The notes under the pieces were generated by a model that was not told where the DNA came from, ran no database searches, and saw only the letters and a list, made by a program, of their open reading frames with translations. Positions 10,132 to 18,092 of a stretch of 64,000 nucleotides of DNA are shown piece after piece. The DNA lies in NCBI GenBank assembly GCA_003150405.1, contig QAMM01000001.1, forward strand, positions 1-64,000. Direction: 5' to 3'. Position 1 is the stretch's first letter. The number at the start of each line of letters is the position of its first letter. The position numbers and the translations under genes were made by a program. Origin of the DNA: Clostridiales bacterium (lineage in GTDB: Bacteria; Bacillota; Clostridia; Oscillospirales; Ruminococcaceae).

Positions 10132-10788
10132 CTATGCTTCTTCCCCCGTCTTTGTCCGGCGAATTGCCTTTTTAAGCAGTGGAAGGACAAACGCTCCTGC
10201 CGCATTGCCAAGTGACATGACAACCAAATAGCCTGCTGTTTTCAGCCCCCACGCCTGCCCGGCCGTAAAGTAGAACATATTGGCCACACAGTGTTCGAAC
10301 CCGCAAAGGATAAACACCATCACCGGCAAAAAGATGGCAAGGTGTTTCTGCAAACTGCTCTTTCCGTTTTTGTAGTTGTCCGCGGCGACAAACATCAGCA
10401 TGCCACAGAACATGGACAAAAGAAAAATGCTGAGCAAATGATCTTCCAATTTTACGGCACAAAGTTCCGCCGCCTTCTCAGATATGGAAGCAATCCGGGT
10501 TGCAAGCACCCCAAAACCGGTCAGCAATGCCCCGGCAAGGTTCCCCAGCCAGATGACACCCAAATCCGCCCAATACCGCGGGCCGTTTTCCACCGCATAC
10601 CCCACTTTTCCGGTGAACAGAAAAAACTGGTATGAAAAGATGAGAAACAGGCCAATGCCAAACAAAAACGAACCAACGTATTTGTTGTCCACGCTGAGGT
10701 ACAACACCCCGCCAACCGCAATTAGCATTCCAGCGGGAACCGCCTTGAGAAACACATTTAACATTCCGCGCACGCAATCCCATCCCAT
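10132..10788 (-). CDS. Formate/nitrite transporter (FNT) family channel
   Basis: 218 aa, about six membrane segments. FNT signatures: KAVPAGMLIAVGGVLYL in the first helix, LFTGKVGY, and CGFEHCVANMFYF (the conserved C-G-F-E-H-x-V-A-N-M of the family, carrying the central His). FNT pentamers pass formate, nitrite, hydrosulfide or lactate. The start is unsure: ATG 10788 or ATG 10764 (MLNVFLKAV); neither has a clear ribosome site and the N-terminal helix of the family is short here. Single gene. Confidence 0.88.
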   Translation of the reverse strand: MGWDCVRGMLNVFLKAVPAGMLIAVGGVLYLSVDNKYVGSFLFGIGLFLIFSYQFFLFTGKVGYAVENGPRYWADLGVIWLGNLAGALLTGFGVLATRIASISEKAAELCAVKLEDHLLSIFLLSMFCGMLMFVAADNYKNGKSSLQKHLAIFLPVMVFILCGFEHCVANMFYFTAGQAWGLKTAGYLVVMSLGNAAGAFVLPLLKKAIRRTKTGEEA

Positions 10789-10802
10789 TCGCTAGCAAGA
10801 TG

Positions 10803-10846
10803 AAAACGCTCGTCCCAGCGCCGCATAAACAGCCGGACGGGCGTTT
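10803..10846 (-). terminator. Terminator after the MGMT-domain gene
   Basis: AAACGCTCGTCC at 10804-10815 pairs with GGACGGGCGTTT at 10835-10846 (12 bp including one wobble, 19-nt loop). Read leftward it ends in GCGTTTTC, closing the synthase-GntR-MGMT operon. Confidence 0.5.
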
Positions 10847-10893
10847 CCCTTTTTCGACTTTATTCTACCACATTGGAGCCGGGTTGAAAAGCT

Positions 10894-11238
10894 TTATTTG
10901 CCGCCGGAGCTTTCTTCCAAATCCAGGCGGATAAGAGAACTGTCCCAACAATACCGTTTCAGGTTAACAAAGCCGTCCTCCACTACGACCCCTTCGCCCT
11001 CCAGCAGCCGCTGTTGGGCGTCGGTACCACCAAAAGCAAAGGCTGGGGCCAACCTGCCCTCACGGTTGACCACCCGGTGGCAGGGGATCACACCCGGCAT
11101 AGGATTGACATGCAGCGCATAGCCCACCACGCGGGAGGCGCGCGGGCTCCCCGCTAAAAGAGCGATCTGCCCATAGGTTGCGACTTTTCCTTTCGGAATC
11201 AGCGCAACGGCTTTGTAAACCCGTTCGTAAAAGGTCAC
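10894..11238 (-). CDS. MGMT-domain protein (methylated-DNA cysteine methyltransferase type)
   Basis: 114 aa from GTG 11238, which overlaps the GntR stop (GTGA) and follows AAGGAGG at a good distance. The domain carries the active-site motif VIPCHRVVN with the alkyl-acceptor Cys intact, plus GKVATYGQIA and RASRVVGYAL, so it could be a true O6-alkylguanine transferase. It is the short, single-domain form lacking the N-terminal RNase-like domain of Ogt. Why it sits with a GntR regulator and a DRE-TIM enzyme is unclear. Confidence 0.88.
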   Translation of the reverse strand: MTFYERVYKAVALIPKGKVATYGQIALLAGSPRASRVVGYALHVNPMPGVIPCHRVVNREGRLAPAFAFGGTDAQQRLLEGEGVVVEDGFVNLKRYCWDSSLIRLDLEESSGGK

Positions 11239-11912
11239 TCCGCATCCTCCTTGTTTCGCAGCAAGGTTGTAAGCAGGTTGTCCCGCGCTTTGCAAATATG
11301 CTCCACCATCAGCACGGCCGCCTGCCGCGCATTTCGCGCGGCAAGCGCCTCCACAATTTCGCGGTGTTCCGCCACCGCTTTAAGCGCCCGTCCGGAACGT
11401 TTGAACGAAACCGAACGCGCATGCCGGATGTAGTGATGAAACCCCGTGAGCATGTGCTCCAGCGGCCGACTGCCGCTTGCGCGGTAAATGGCTTCATGAA
11501 AAGTACCGTCCAGCTCGCAGAGCTTTTCCAAATCCCCGCGGGTGGCATAAAATTCCTGCAATGCAACCAGTTCCCGCAGTTCCGCAAGTGCCGCATCGGT
11601 CATGGATTCCGCCGCCCAACGCACCGCCAAATCCTCAATACGGGTTCGGATTACATAGATATCCTCAATGTCCTTTTCAGTGACGCCCACAACAACAGCA
11701 CCTTTGTTTGGCACCGTGCGCACCAATCCTTCCAGTTCAAGCTGGCGCAGCGCCTCCCGCACCGGAGTACGGCTGACACCCAGCTCCTTGGAAAGTCGGC
11801 TTTCGGTCAGGTTTTCCCCACTTTTCAATTCTCCGCCAAGGATAGCGTGCTCAATTTCTTCAAACACCCGGATATGCAGCGTACTTCCGGACGTATTTTC
11901 TAATGGTTTCAT
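11235..11912 (-). CDS. GntR-family regulator with FCD domain
   Basis: 225 aa. The N-terminal winged helix (LTESRLSKELGVSRTPVREALR, quoted as LSKELGVSRTPVREALRQL, at about 40-58) is followed by an FCD ligand domain in which metal-binding His/Asp residues can be seen (DGTFHEAIY, EHREIVEAL, EHICKARD). FCD regulators usually sense organic acids. It sits 12 nt after the synthase gene in the same operon. The 22-bp palindrome upstream of the operon has the TTGTATACAA core typical of this subfamily, so autorepression is likely (inference). Confidence 0.92.
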   Translation of the reverse strand: MKPLENTSGSTLHIRVFEEIEHAILGGELKSGENLTESRLSKELGVSRTPVREALRQLELEGLVRTVPNKGAVVVGVTEKDIEDIYVIRTRIEDLAVRWAAESMTDAALAELRELVALQEFYATRGDLEKLCELDGTFHEAIYRASGSRPLEHMLTGFHHYIRHARSVSFKRSGRALKAVAEHREIVEALAARNARQAAVLMVEHICKARDNLLTTLLRNKEDAE

Positions 11913-11924
11913 CGGCAGCCTCCA

Positions 11925-13322
11925 CTACTCGGCATGGCGGCCCCGTTTATACTGCTTATGCAGTGCTGGCGCAAACCGTTTGACCAGGCCGACCAGTTCT
12001 TCGTCGCTGATAACGGTTTGGCGTTCCGCCGCATACTCTGCATCCACCCATTCTTTGATTTTACCCACCAGCTCAGAATGTTTGTCTACCTTTGCCTCGT
12101 CGGGCAGGCGGTAAAACTGGTTAATCCAGAAGGCGATGCCCGCTAGGCCGGAGACGTTGCTCACCGAAACGATTGCAGGGCGGTTTAAAATCTTACCGGT
12201 ATCAAAAATATTATAGATCTCTTCATCTTTCAAGAGCCCATCCGCGTGAATACCTGCCCGGGTAACGTTGAAATTTTGCCCGACAAACGGGGTCATCGGC
12301 GGAATGTCGTAACCAATTTCACTTTGGTAATAATCCGCAAGATCGGTAATAGCGGAGAGATCCATGCCGTCGGTCGTTCCTTTGAGGGACGCATAATGAA
12401 TCGCCATTGCCTCCAATGGCACATTGCCGGTGCGCTCCCCAATACCAAAGAGCGAACAGTTGACGGCACAGGCGCCAAACAGCCAAGCGGTAGCAGCATT
12501 GGCAACTCCCATATAAAAGTCATTGTGGCCATGCCATTCCAGCATCTCCGGCGGTACTTCGGAATAATGCTGCAAACCATATATAATCCCCGGCACGCTG
12601 CGCGGCAGAGAAACACCGGTGTAAGGCACGCCATAGCCCATCGTATCACAGGCGCGGATCTTAATTGGGATATCCGCACTCTGAGACATCTCCATCAGCG
12701 CGTTGGTAAACGGCACCACAAAGCCGTAAAAATCGGCGCGGGTAATATCCTCAAAATGGCAACGCGGGCGCAGACCCGCCTCAATGGCGTCTGCCACCAC
12801 TGAAAGGTAGTGCTCCAATGCCTGTTTACGGGTCATTTTCAGCTTGTTGAAGATGTGATAATCCGAACAGCTCACCAGAATTCCAGTTTCTTTGATGCCA
12901 ATGTCCTTAACCAGTTTAAAATCCTCTTTGCTGGCGCGGATCCAGGTGGTGATTTCTGGGAATTCGAAGCCCAAATCCATACATTGTTTGAGCGCTTCGC
13001 GGTCCTTTTCGCTGTAGACAAAAAATTCCGTCTGTCGGATAATCCCTTTTGGCCCGCCCAAGCGGTGCAGCAGTTTATAGATCTCCACCATCTGCTCCAC
13101 GGTGTACGGCGCACGGGACTGCTGGCCGTCGCGGAAGGTGGTGTCGGTAATCCAAATATCCTCCTGCATATTCATCGGCACACGGCGATTGTTGAAAGGA
13201 GTCTTTGGTATTTCATCATAAGGGAACATATCGCGGAACAGACGTGGTTCCTTAATATCCTGTAAAGTATAGCGGTAGGTTTTTTCTTCAAGCAGGTTTG
13301 ATTTTGGATTGATTTCAATCAT
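11925..13322 (-). CDS. DRE-TIM aldolase-type acyltransferase, probably Re-citrate synthase-like
   Basis: 465 aa from ATG 13322, set by the GAGGGAG ribosome site; a 16-residue upstream extension was rejected. The DRE-TIM barrel signature is DTTFRDGQQSR near 60-70, with LEWHGHNDFYMGVANAATA and GERTGNVPLEAMA as in isopropylmalate, homocitrate and citramalate synthases. The overall length, the N-terminal segment before the barrel and motifs such as SDYHIFNKLKMTRKQA match my recollection of clostridial Re-citrate synthases better than LeuA. It would join acetyl-CoA and oxaloacetate. The alternative is another 2-oxo acid substrate. Confidence 0.75.
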   Translation of the reverse strand: MIEINPKSNLLEEKTYRYTLQDIKEPRLFRDMFPYDEIPKTPFNNRRVPMNMQEDIWITDTTFRDGQQSRAPYTVEQMVEIYKLLHRLGGPKGIIRQTEFFVYSEKDREALKQCMDLGFEFPEITTWIRASKEDFKLVKDIGIKETGILVSCSDYHIFNKLKMTRKQALEHYLSVVADAIEAGLRPRCHFEDITRADFYGFVVPFTNALMEMSQSADIPIKIRACDTMGYGVPYTGVSLPRSVPGIIYGLQHYSEVPPEMLEWHGHNDFYMGVANAATAWLFGACAVNCSLFGIGERTGNVPLEAMAIHYASLKGTTDGMDLSAITDLADYYQSEIGYDIPPMTPFVGQNFNVTRAGIHADGLLKDEEIYNIFDTGKILNRPAIVSVSNVSGLAGIAFWINQFYRLPDEAKVDKHSELVGKIKEWVDAEYAAERQTVISDEELVGLVKRFAPALHKQYKRGRHAE

Positions 13323-13354
13323 AGCTGTCTCCCTCTTTTCCATTTTCTTAATTT

Positions 13355-13376
13355 GTATAATTGTATACAATTATAC
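13355..13376. promoter_or_regulatory. 22-bp perfect palindrome, candidate GntR operator
   Basis: The 22 bp are an exact inverted repeat (left arm GTATAATTGTA) with the core TTGTATACAA. It begins about 14 bp downstream of the -10 hexamer and 33 bp before the synthase ATG, a position suited to blocking transcription. The matching regulator is probably the GntR protein encoded in the same operon (inference). Confidence 0.7.
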
Positions 13377-13389
13377 GATTTATAACATC

Positions 13390-13418
13390 ATTATATTCTT
13401 TTGCAGGATGATTGTCAA
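13390..13418 (-). promoter_or_regulatory. Consensus sigma-A promoter of the synthase-GntR operon
   Basis: TTGACA (13413-13418), 17-bp spacer and TATAAT (13390-13395) on the minus strand: both hexamers are perfect. Such strength suggests the operon depends on repression at the palindrome just downstream. Confidence 0.88.
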
Positions 13419-13625
13419 TAAAATTGCAGAATTGTTTTTGATTTTCTTTTTCAGAGCACTTTACGAGAACAAAGCGAATATTTATCACTCCTTAAAATTC
13501 ACCTCTAAAATCTTTTTGCAGTATACGGCTATTTCCTTGAACCCTCACACCTCGTCAAATTTGTGAACCCATTGATTACGTGATTCATCATAAAACAAAA
13601 ATACATCGAATGGCACGCAGTAAAA

Positions 13626-13656
13626 GGCGGCAGGGCAAATTACCCTGCCGCCAGCA
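13626..13656 (-). terminator. Terminator of the GT4-DUF3267 unit
   Basis: GGCGGCAGGG at 13626-13635 pairs perfectly with CCCTGCCGCC at 13643-13652 around a 7-base loop. Read leftward the stem is followed by TTTTA. It lies 40 bp after the DUF3267 stop. The rest of the 13419-13625 gap shows no gene. Confidence 0.75.
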
Positions 13657-13691
13657 CACCGAAAACAGCGGTATCCCCATTTTGAGCTGGA

Positions 13692-14312
13692 TTACACCTC
13701 GCCGCCGGTCTTTTCAAACACCAGAAAGCCGCACGCACTGGGATGATCCAAAAACCAGCCCTTTTGGTGGCGCAGAGCTTTCAGTGCAATGGTAATATCT
13801 CCACCTGTGGTCAGAATATTTAAACCACTCAAATAAACCAACAGCGGACTCCCAGCAACCAGTGCAGCCAAAAAGAACCCCACGCCGAGCACTAGAAATG
13901 GAGCCAGGCAACCAAACAGATAGCCTCCAAAGCGGAGCGGTTCCCAGCAGGTACAATAAGGCGTCAGCGATTTCCACATCATGCCGAAATGAATGCTGTT
14001 CCACCCATCCCGGCAAAACAAGCTCCAAGCTAGGCCATGGAGCAACTCATGCACAGGAACAAGCACTAGAAACAGCGCCAGGATCACCAACGCCTCCCAG
14101 GAACGGTCAAAGCCCAAAGGCCCGCCGCGAATCACCGCGTACAACACCAGACAGATAACCACAAGTGGGCCGGCAATCAAAAACGCCATGACATTGGCTT
14201 TCAGCACCGAAATCACACCGTTTATCTCCCGGTAGCCCTCCGCCTGCATCCGGGCACACTCCCGCTCAAACACCGCTGTGCGTTGCTGCAACGCTTTATC
14301 GCTTCTTTTCAC
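13692..14312 (-). CDS. DUF3267 membrane metalloprotease-like protein
   Basis: 206 aa with about four membrane segments. A zinc-type HELLHGLAW motif lies in a hydrophobic helix, followed by PYCTCWEPLRFGGYLFG and GGDITIALKAL, the conserved pattern of DUF3267 proteins. This resembles site-2-type proteases, but no substrate is known. Start GTG 14312 after GGAGGCTGTT. It follows the glycosyltransferase by 11 nt and ends near a strong terminator. Confidence 0.8.
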   Translation of the reverse strand: MKRSDKALQQRTAVFERECARMQAEGYREINGVISVLKANVMAFLIAGPLVVICLVLYAVIRGGPLGFDRSWEALVILALFLVLVPVHELLHGLAWSLFCRDGWNSIHFGMMWKSLTPYCTCWEPLRFGGYLFGCLAPFLVLGVGFFLAALVAGSPLLVYLSGLNILTTGGDITIALKALRHQKGWFLDHPSACGFLVFEKTGGEV

Positions 14313-14323
14313 AACAGCCTCCG

Positions 14324-15325
14324 TTAAAGCGATTCATAAATCGCTTTTAATTCCGCTCCAATGTTCCGAATATCCTTTTGTTTTGCCACCTCATAGCCCG
14401 CCTCGGTCAAGTCGGGCAGCTTTCCTTCCAGAATATCCCGAATTTTCTGTTCAAATCCATCCACACCAGTGGCCTTGTAGACGTTTACACCATCGGCAAA
14501 CCAACCCTCATAAATGGGAATGTCGCGGATCAGCACCTTTTGCCTTGCAGCAAGGGCCTCCAGTAGCACAATTCCCTCCGTCTCCTCAAAGGTGGGGAAC
14601 AAAAACAGATCCGCGCCGTAATAGGCAGTGCGGAGCACCTCTGGCTCCACATACCCCGCAAAGCAAAGATTTGGAAGTTTGACCTTAAGTGCCTCCCGGA
14701 TTTTCTGCGGAATGAGTTTGGGATCGGTATAACCAAACCAAATAAATTTATATTCCGGCATCCGCTCGGCAAGCTCCACAAAGTCGAGAATCCCCTTGCG
14801 TTCAATGTACAAGCCGACCGCCATAACGACTTTATCCTCTTTGGAATAACCGAATTTTTCCCGGAAGGCGCTGCCGTCCTCCCCCTCCGGGCGCTCATAA
14901 AAGGAAAGGTCAATGCCATTGGAGACCGCTGTAATCGGCTTTTGAATGCCATATCCCTCCAGCAGCGATTTGGAGTACGGTGTCGGCGTGACAATGTGAT
15001 CGCCGAGGGAGTAGGAACTCACCAGCCATTTTTTAAAAAGCGGAGCAATCTGGTTGGAGAGCAGAAAGGAATTACGAAAATCCTCTTCGGTGGAATGCGC
15101 ATGGTAAACCACTTTTTTGCCCTGCCGGTGCGCCTTGCGCGCCAGATGGCGAGATTTTAAGCCATAGGTGTTGATGTGCGCCACGTCGTAATCATCCGTT
15201 TGATCCAGTGTATACGGTACGCCGGCGTACTCAAGCGCCTTCATCTGGTGCCGGATAGCTCGTCCAAGCCCGGATTTGGATACATATTTTAATCCTTCGG
15301 TATACAGTAGAACCTTCAAATCCAT
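14324..15325 (-). CDS. GT4-family glycosyltransferase, possibly glycolipid glucosyltransferase
   Basis: 333 aa from ATG 15325. GT-B fold with AVSNGIDLSFY, AVGLYIERKG and the nucleotide-sugar EX7E motif EETEGIVLLE. It resembles GT4 glucosyltransferases that make monoglucosyldiacylglycerol in Firmicutes (inference). The frame is open to 15349, but the promoter -10 hexamer overlaps that ATG, so the transcript would start below it and ATG 15325 (or GTG 15328) is used. Co-transcribed with the DUF3267 gene. Confidence 0.82.
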   Translation of the reverse strand: MDLKVLLYTEGLKYVSKSGLGRAIRHQMKALEYAGVPYTLDQTDDYDVAHINTYGLKSRHLARKAHRQGKKVVYHAHSTEEDFRNSFLLSNQIAPLFKKWLVSSYSLGDHIVTPTPYSKSLLEGYGIQKPITAVSNGIDLSFYERPEGEDGSAFREKFGYSKEDKVVMAVGLYIERKGILDFVELAERMPEYKFIWFGYTDPKLIPQKIREALKVKLPNLCFAGYVEPEVLRTAYYGADLFLFPTFEETEGIVLLEALAARQKVLIRDIPIYEGWFADGVNVYKATGVDGFEQKIRDILEGKLPDLTEAGYEVAKQKDIRNIGAELKAIYESL

Positions 15326-15347
15326 CACCCTTTTATTTATTGTTTCC

Positions 15348-15376
15348 ATTATAACGGTTCACCGCCTCAAAAGCAA
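15348..15376 (-). promoter_or_regulatory. Promoter of the GT4 gene
   Basis: TTGCTT (15371-15376), 17-bp spacer, TATAAT (15348-15353) on the minus strand. The transcript would begin near 15341, which decides the choice of the ATG at 15325. Confidence 0.6.
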
Positions 15377-15575
15377 CCACCCACGAGGCGACCCCCATTT
15401 CTCAACGTATACGGGAGGCTTTTCCAGTTTGTTTTTGCATAAAGAGGTTGAATTTTTCATAGCATGGGTGTATAATTTGAACCAATCGTAGATATTATGT
15501 CAGTTTTTTGTTCTATTTTATGACCCTTGTTTGTGTGATTTCTCCATAAAAGTAGTAGATTTTCTATTTTTCTTA

Positions 15576-15584
15576 TGGTACAAT
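15576..15584 (+). promoter_or_regulatory. Extended -10 promoter of the GH43-yesN-yesM unit
   Basis: TGGTACAAT is an extended -10 element 62 nt before the GH43 start. No good -35 is present, as expected for a promoter that needs an activator such as YesN (inference). The rest of 15377-15646 shows no gene. Confidence 0.45.
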
Positions 15585-15646
15585 GAGGGTACCTTTGGGT
15601 AGACCCTGTTAAAAATAATGAAAACAAGCAAGAAAGGACTATCAAC

Positions 15647-17203
15647 ATGATCCAGAACCCCGTATTGACCGGATTTCACGCAGACCCTTCCATGATCTGC
15701 GTCGACGGCACCTTCTATGTTGCAAACTCCACTTTTGAGTACTTCCCCGGCGTGCGCATCAGCGCCTCCAAAGACCTCGCAAACTGGGAATGCGTCGCTA
15801 CCCCGCTCGACCGCACTGATTTTCTTGACATGCAGGGCAACGTCGAGTCCGCAGGCATCTGGGCGCCGTGCTTAACCTACCACAACGATATGTTCTACCT
15901 GGTTTTTACAGATGTAAAGGCCTGGAAGCACCTTCCCTTTAAGGACACCCACAACTATATTACTACAGCGCGGGATATTAAAGGCCCGTGGAGCGAGCCG
16001 GTTTACATCAACAGCAGCGGTTTTGACCCCTCTCTTTTCCACGATGATGACGGCCGTAAGTATTTTGTCAATATGGAGTGGGATTTCCGCAAGCCGAACC
16101 CGGACACCTTCTCCGGCATTCTGGTCACCGAGCTTGATCCAATCACCTTAGAGCCGATTTCGGAACCGCGCAAGGTCTTTAAAGGTTCGGATCACAAATG
16201 GGTGGAAGGCCCGCACATTTATAAAAAAGATGGCTGGTATTATATGGTTGTTGCAGAGGGCGGTACCTTCTACGGCCATGCCGCTACCGTTGCCCGCTCC
16301 AGAGACATTTATGGCCCGTATGAAATGCATCCGAACACCTTTTTGGTCACGACCAAGGACGCGCCGGATTCTCCCATTCAGAAATGCGGCCACGCCAGCT
16401 GGTGCCAAGGTCCGGACGGCCGTTGGTTTACCGCTTTCCTTTGCTCTCGCCCCTATTACAACAAACGCTGTGTCTTAGGGCGTGAGACTTCCATTAACGA
16501 AATGGTCTGGGTCAACGATTGGCCGTATCTGAAAAACATGACCGTTGTTCCGGACGCAGAATTTGAAGGCTATGGAGAGAAACACGAAAAGAAATTCTTT
16601 AATTACACCTTTGGTACCGACGAGTTCTACCGGGAATTCAACTCCCTGCGCGTTCCCTGTGCGCATCAGGTCGGCCCGGACAACACACTGCGCATTTACG
16701 GCGGTGAATCGCTCTACTCAAACCAGCGCCAGAACATGTTTGTCCGTCGCCAGATGCACATGGATTTTCAGGCAACCACCTGCCTGACCAATCCAAACCG
16801 GCACTTTAAAAAATTCGGCGGCCTGCTCTACCGTTATGACGAGCTCAGCCAGTACCTCCTCAAGGTCGCTTACGACGAAGTGAAGGACTGTCAGACCATC
16901 AGCATCATGAGCTTTAAGCAACGTGCTTTTGAGATGCCGCTCGGCGAAAACGAAATTGAAATCCCCAAGGATGTTAAGAAGGTTTGGCTGCGTGTCACTG
17001 CGCATAAGGAAACCGCTCGTTTTTCCTACTCCTTTGACGGTGAAAACTTTACCGAAATTGACTATGACATTGATACCACTGTCCTCTCCGATGACTTCAA
17101 CACTGGCTTTACCGGCGCGTTCATCGGTATGTATGCGGCGGATTTGGAGTACAACGAATCCTCCTATGTCGATTTCCACAGCTTTACCTATGAAGTTCTC
17201 TAA
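15647..17203 (+). CDS. GH43 beta-xylosidase-type hydrolase
   Basis: 518 aa, cytoplasmic. Five-bladed propeller catalytic triad: D13 (FHADPSM), D127 (SGFDPSLF) and E187 (WVEGPHIYKKDGWYY). A C-terminal beta-sandwich (GH43_C2 type) starts at about residue 330. Such proteins cleave xylose or arabinose from xylo-oligosaccharides. Ribosome site AAAGGA before ATG 15647. It leads an operon with the YesN/YesM pair and faces away from the transporter genes, so sensing, uptake and hydrolysis are linked. Confidence 0.93.
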   Translation: MIQNPVLTGFHADPSMICVDGTFYVANSTFEYFPGVRISASKDLANWECVATPLDRTDFLDMQGNVESAGIWAPCLTYHNDMFYLVFTDVKAWKHLPFKDTHNYITTARDIKGPWSEPVYINSSGFDPSLFHDDDGRKYFVNMEWDFRKPNPDTFSGILVTELDPITLEPISEPRKVFKGSDHKWVEGPHIYKKDGWYYMVVAEGGTFYGHAATVARSRDIYGPYEMHPNTFLVTTKDAPDSPIQKCGHASWCQGPDGRWFTAFLCSRPYYNKRCVLGRETSINEMVWVNDWPYLKNMTVVPDAEFEGYGEKHEKKFFNYTFGTDEFYREFNSLRVPCAHQVGPDNTLRIYGGESLYSNQRQNMFVRRQMHMDFQATTCLTNPNRHFKKFGGLLYRYDELSQYLLKVAYDEVKDCQTISIMSFKQRAFEMPLGENEIEIPKDVKKVWLRVTAHKETARFSYSFDGENFTEIDYDIDTTVLSDDFNTGFTGAFIGMYAADLEYNESSYVDFHSFTYEVL

Positions 17204-17261
17204 TCCTGAAGCATGAAGCAGGCGCATTTTAATGCCGCCGCTTGGAAAGGCAGGTGATAAA

Positions 17262-18092
17262 ATGACTACGTTGGTAATAGCAGATGATGAACACTTGATC
17301 CGGCAGGGCTTGAATTCCCTCAACTGGGAATCGGTCGACGTCAAGGTTGTTGGTACGGCCTCCCACGGTATGGAATGCTGGAATATGGTTGAAGAGCTTA
17401 AACCGGATATTCTGCTGACAGACATTCATATGCAGGGGTATAAGGGCACCGAAATTGCCCGCATGATTAAGGAAAAAGGCCTTCTGACCAAGGTCATTTT
17501 TCTCACCGGCTACAAGGATTTTGAATACGCCAGAGAAGCTGTTGAGCTCGGTGTGGTCGCATTTGTGCTCAAGCCTTCCGACCCGAATGAGATTTTTGAA
17601 GCGGTAAACAAGGCGAAAATTCAAATTGAACAAACCAACCTGATTATGAGCGAGCAAAGCTCGCTCATGCGTCAGGTCAAAGAAAATCAGATGGCGTTGT
17701 TTGACAAACTACTTCCCAATGAGGAAATGCTGAAAAACGAGACGGTCAAACAGCTCATCCAGTACTTAAAGAGCCATTATTCTGAGGAGATCACCCTCGG
17801 TTCGGCGAGTGAAATTGTACATCTTTGTCCGGTTTACCTGAGCCGGTTGGTCAAAAAGGAGACCGGGAACACATTTCTTGAAATTCTTACTCGGGTACGG
17901 ATGGAGCAGGCATGTAATATGCTCCGGGACCCGAACAACAAGATTTACGAAATTGCGCTTGCTGTTGGCATTAAGGACTCAAAATATTTCAGCCAGATTT
18001 TCAAACGTTATTATGGCATGACGCCGGTTGAATTCCGGCAAAATCTGCTCAACAACATCAATCCCCTGGAAGTTGGTGTCAGCGAACGATGA
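17262..18092 (+). CDS. YesN-type response regulator (REC + AraC HTH)
   Basis: 276 aa from ATG 17262 (AGGTG ribosome site); ten further upstream codons were rejected. The receiver domain has the acidic pair D8/D9, phospho-acceptor D54 (ILLTDIHM) and Lys in FVLKPSDP. After a linker, a two-helix-turn-helix AraC domain (EIVHLCPVYLSRLVKKETG, then IALAVGIKDSKYFSQIFKRY) ends the protein. Its stop overlaps the kinase start (ATGA). It probably activates the adjacent GH43 and transporter promoters in response to oligosaccharides (inference). Confidence 0.93.
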   Translation: MTTLVIADDEHLIRQGLNSLNWESVDVKVVGTASHGMECWNMVEELKPDILLTDIHMQGYKGTEIARMIKEKGLLTKVIFLTGYKDFEYAREAVELGVVAFVLKPSDPNEIFEAVNKAKIQIEQTNLIMSEQSSLMRQVKENQMALFDKLLPNEEMLKNETVKQLIQYLKSHYSEEITLGSASEIVHLCPVYLSRLVKKETGNTFLEILTRVRMEQACNMLRDPNNKIYEIALAVGIKDSKYFSQIFKRYYGMTPVEFRQNLLNNINPLEVGVSER

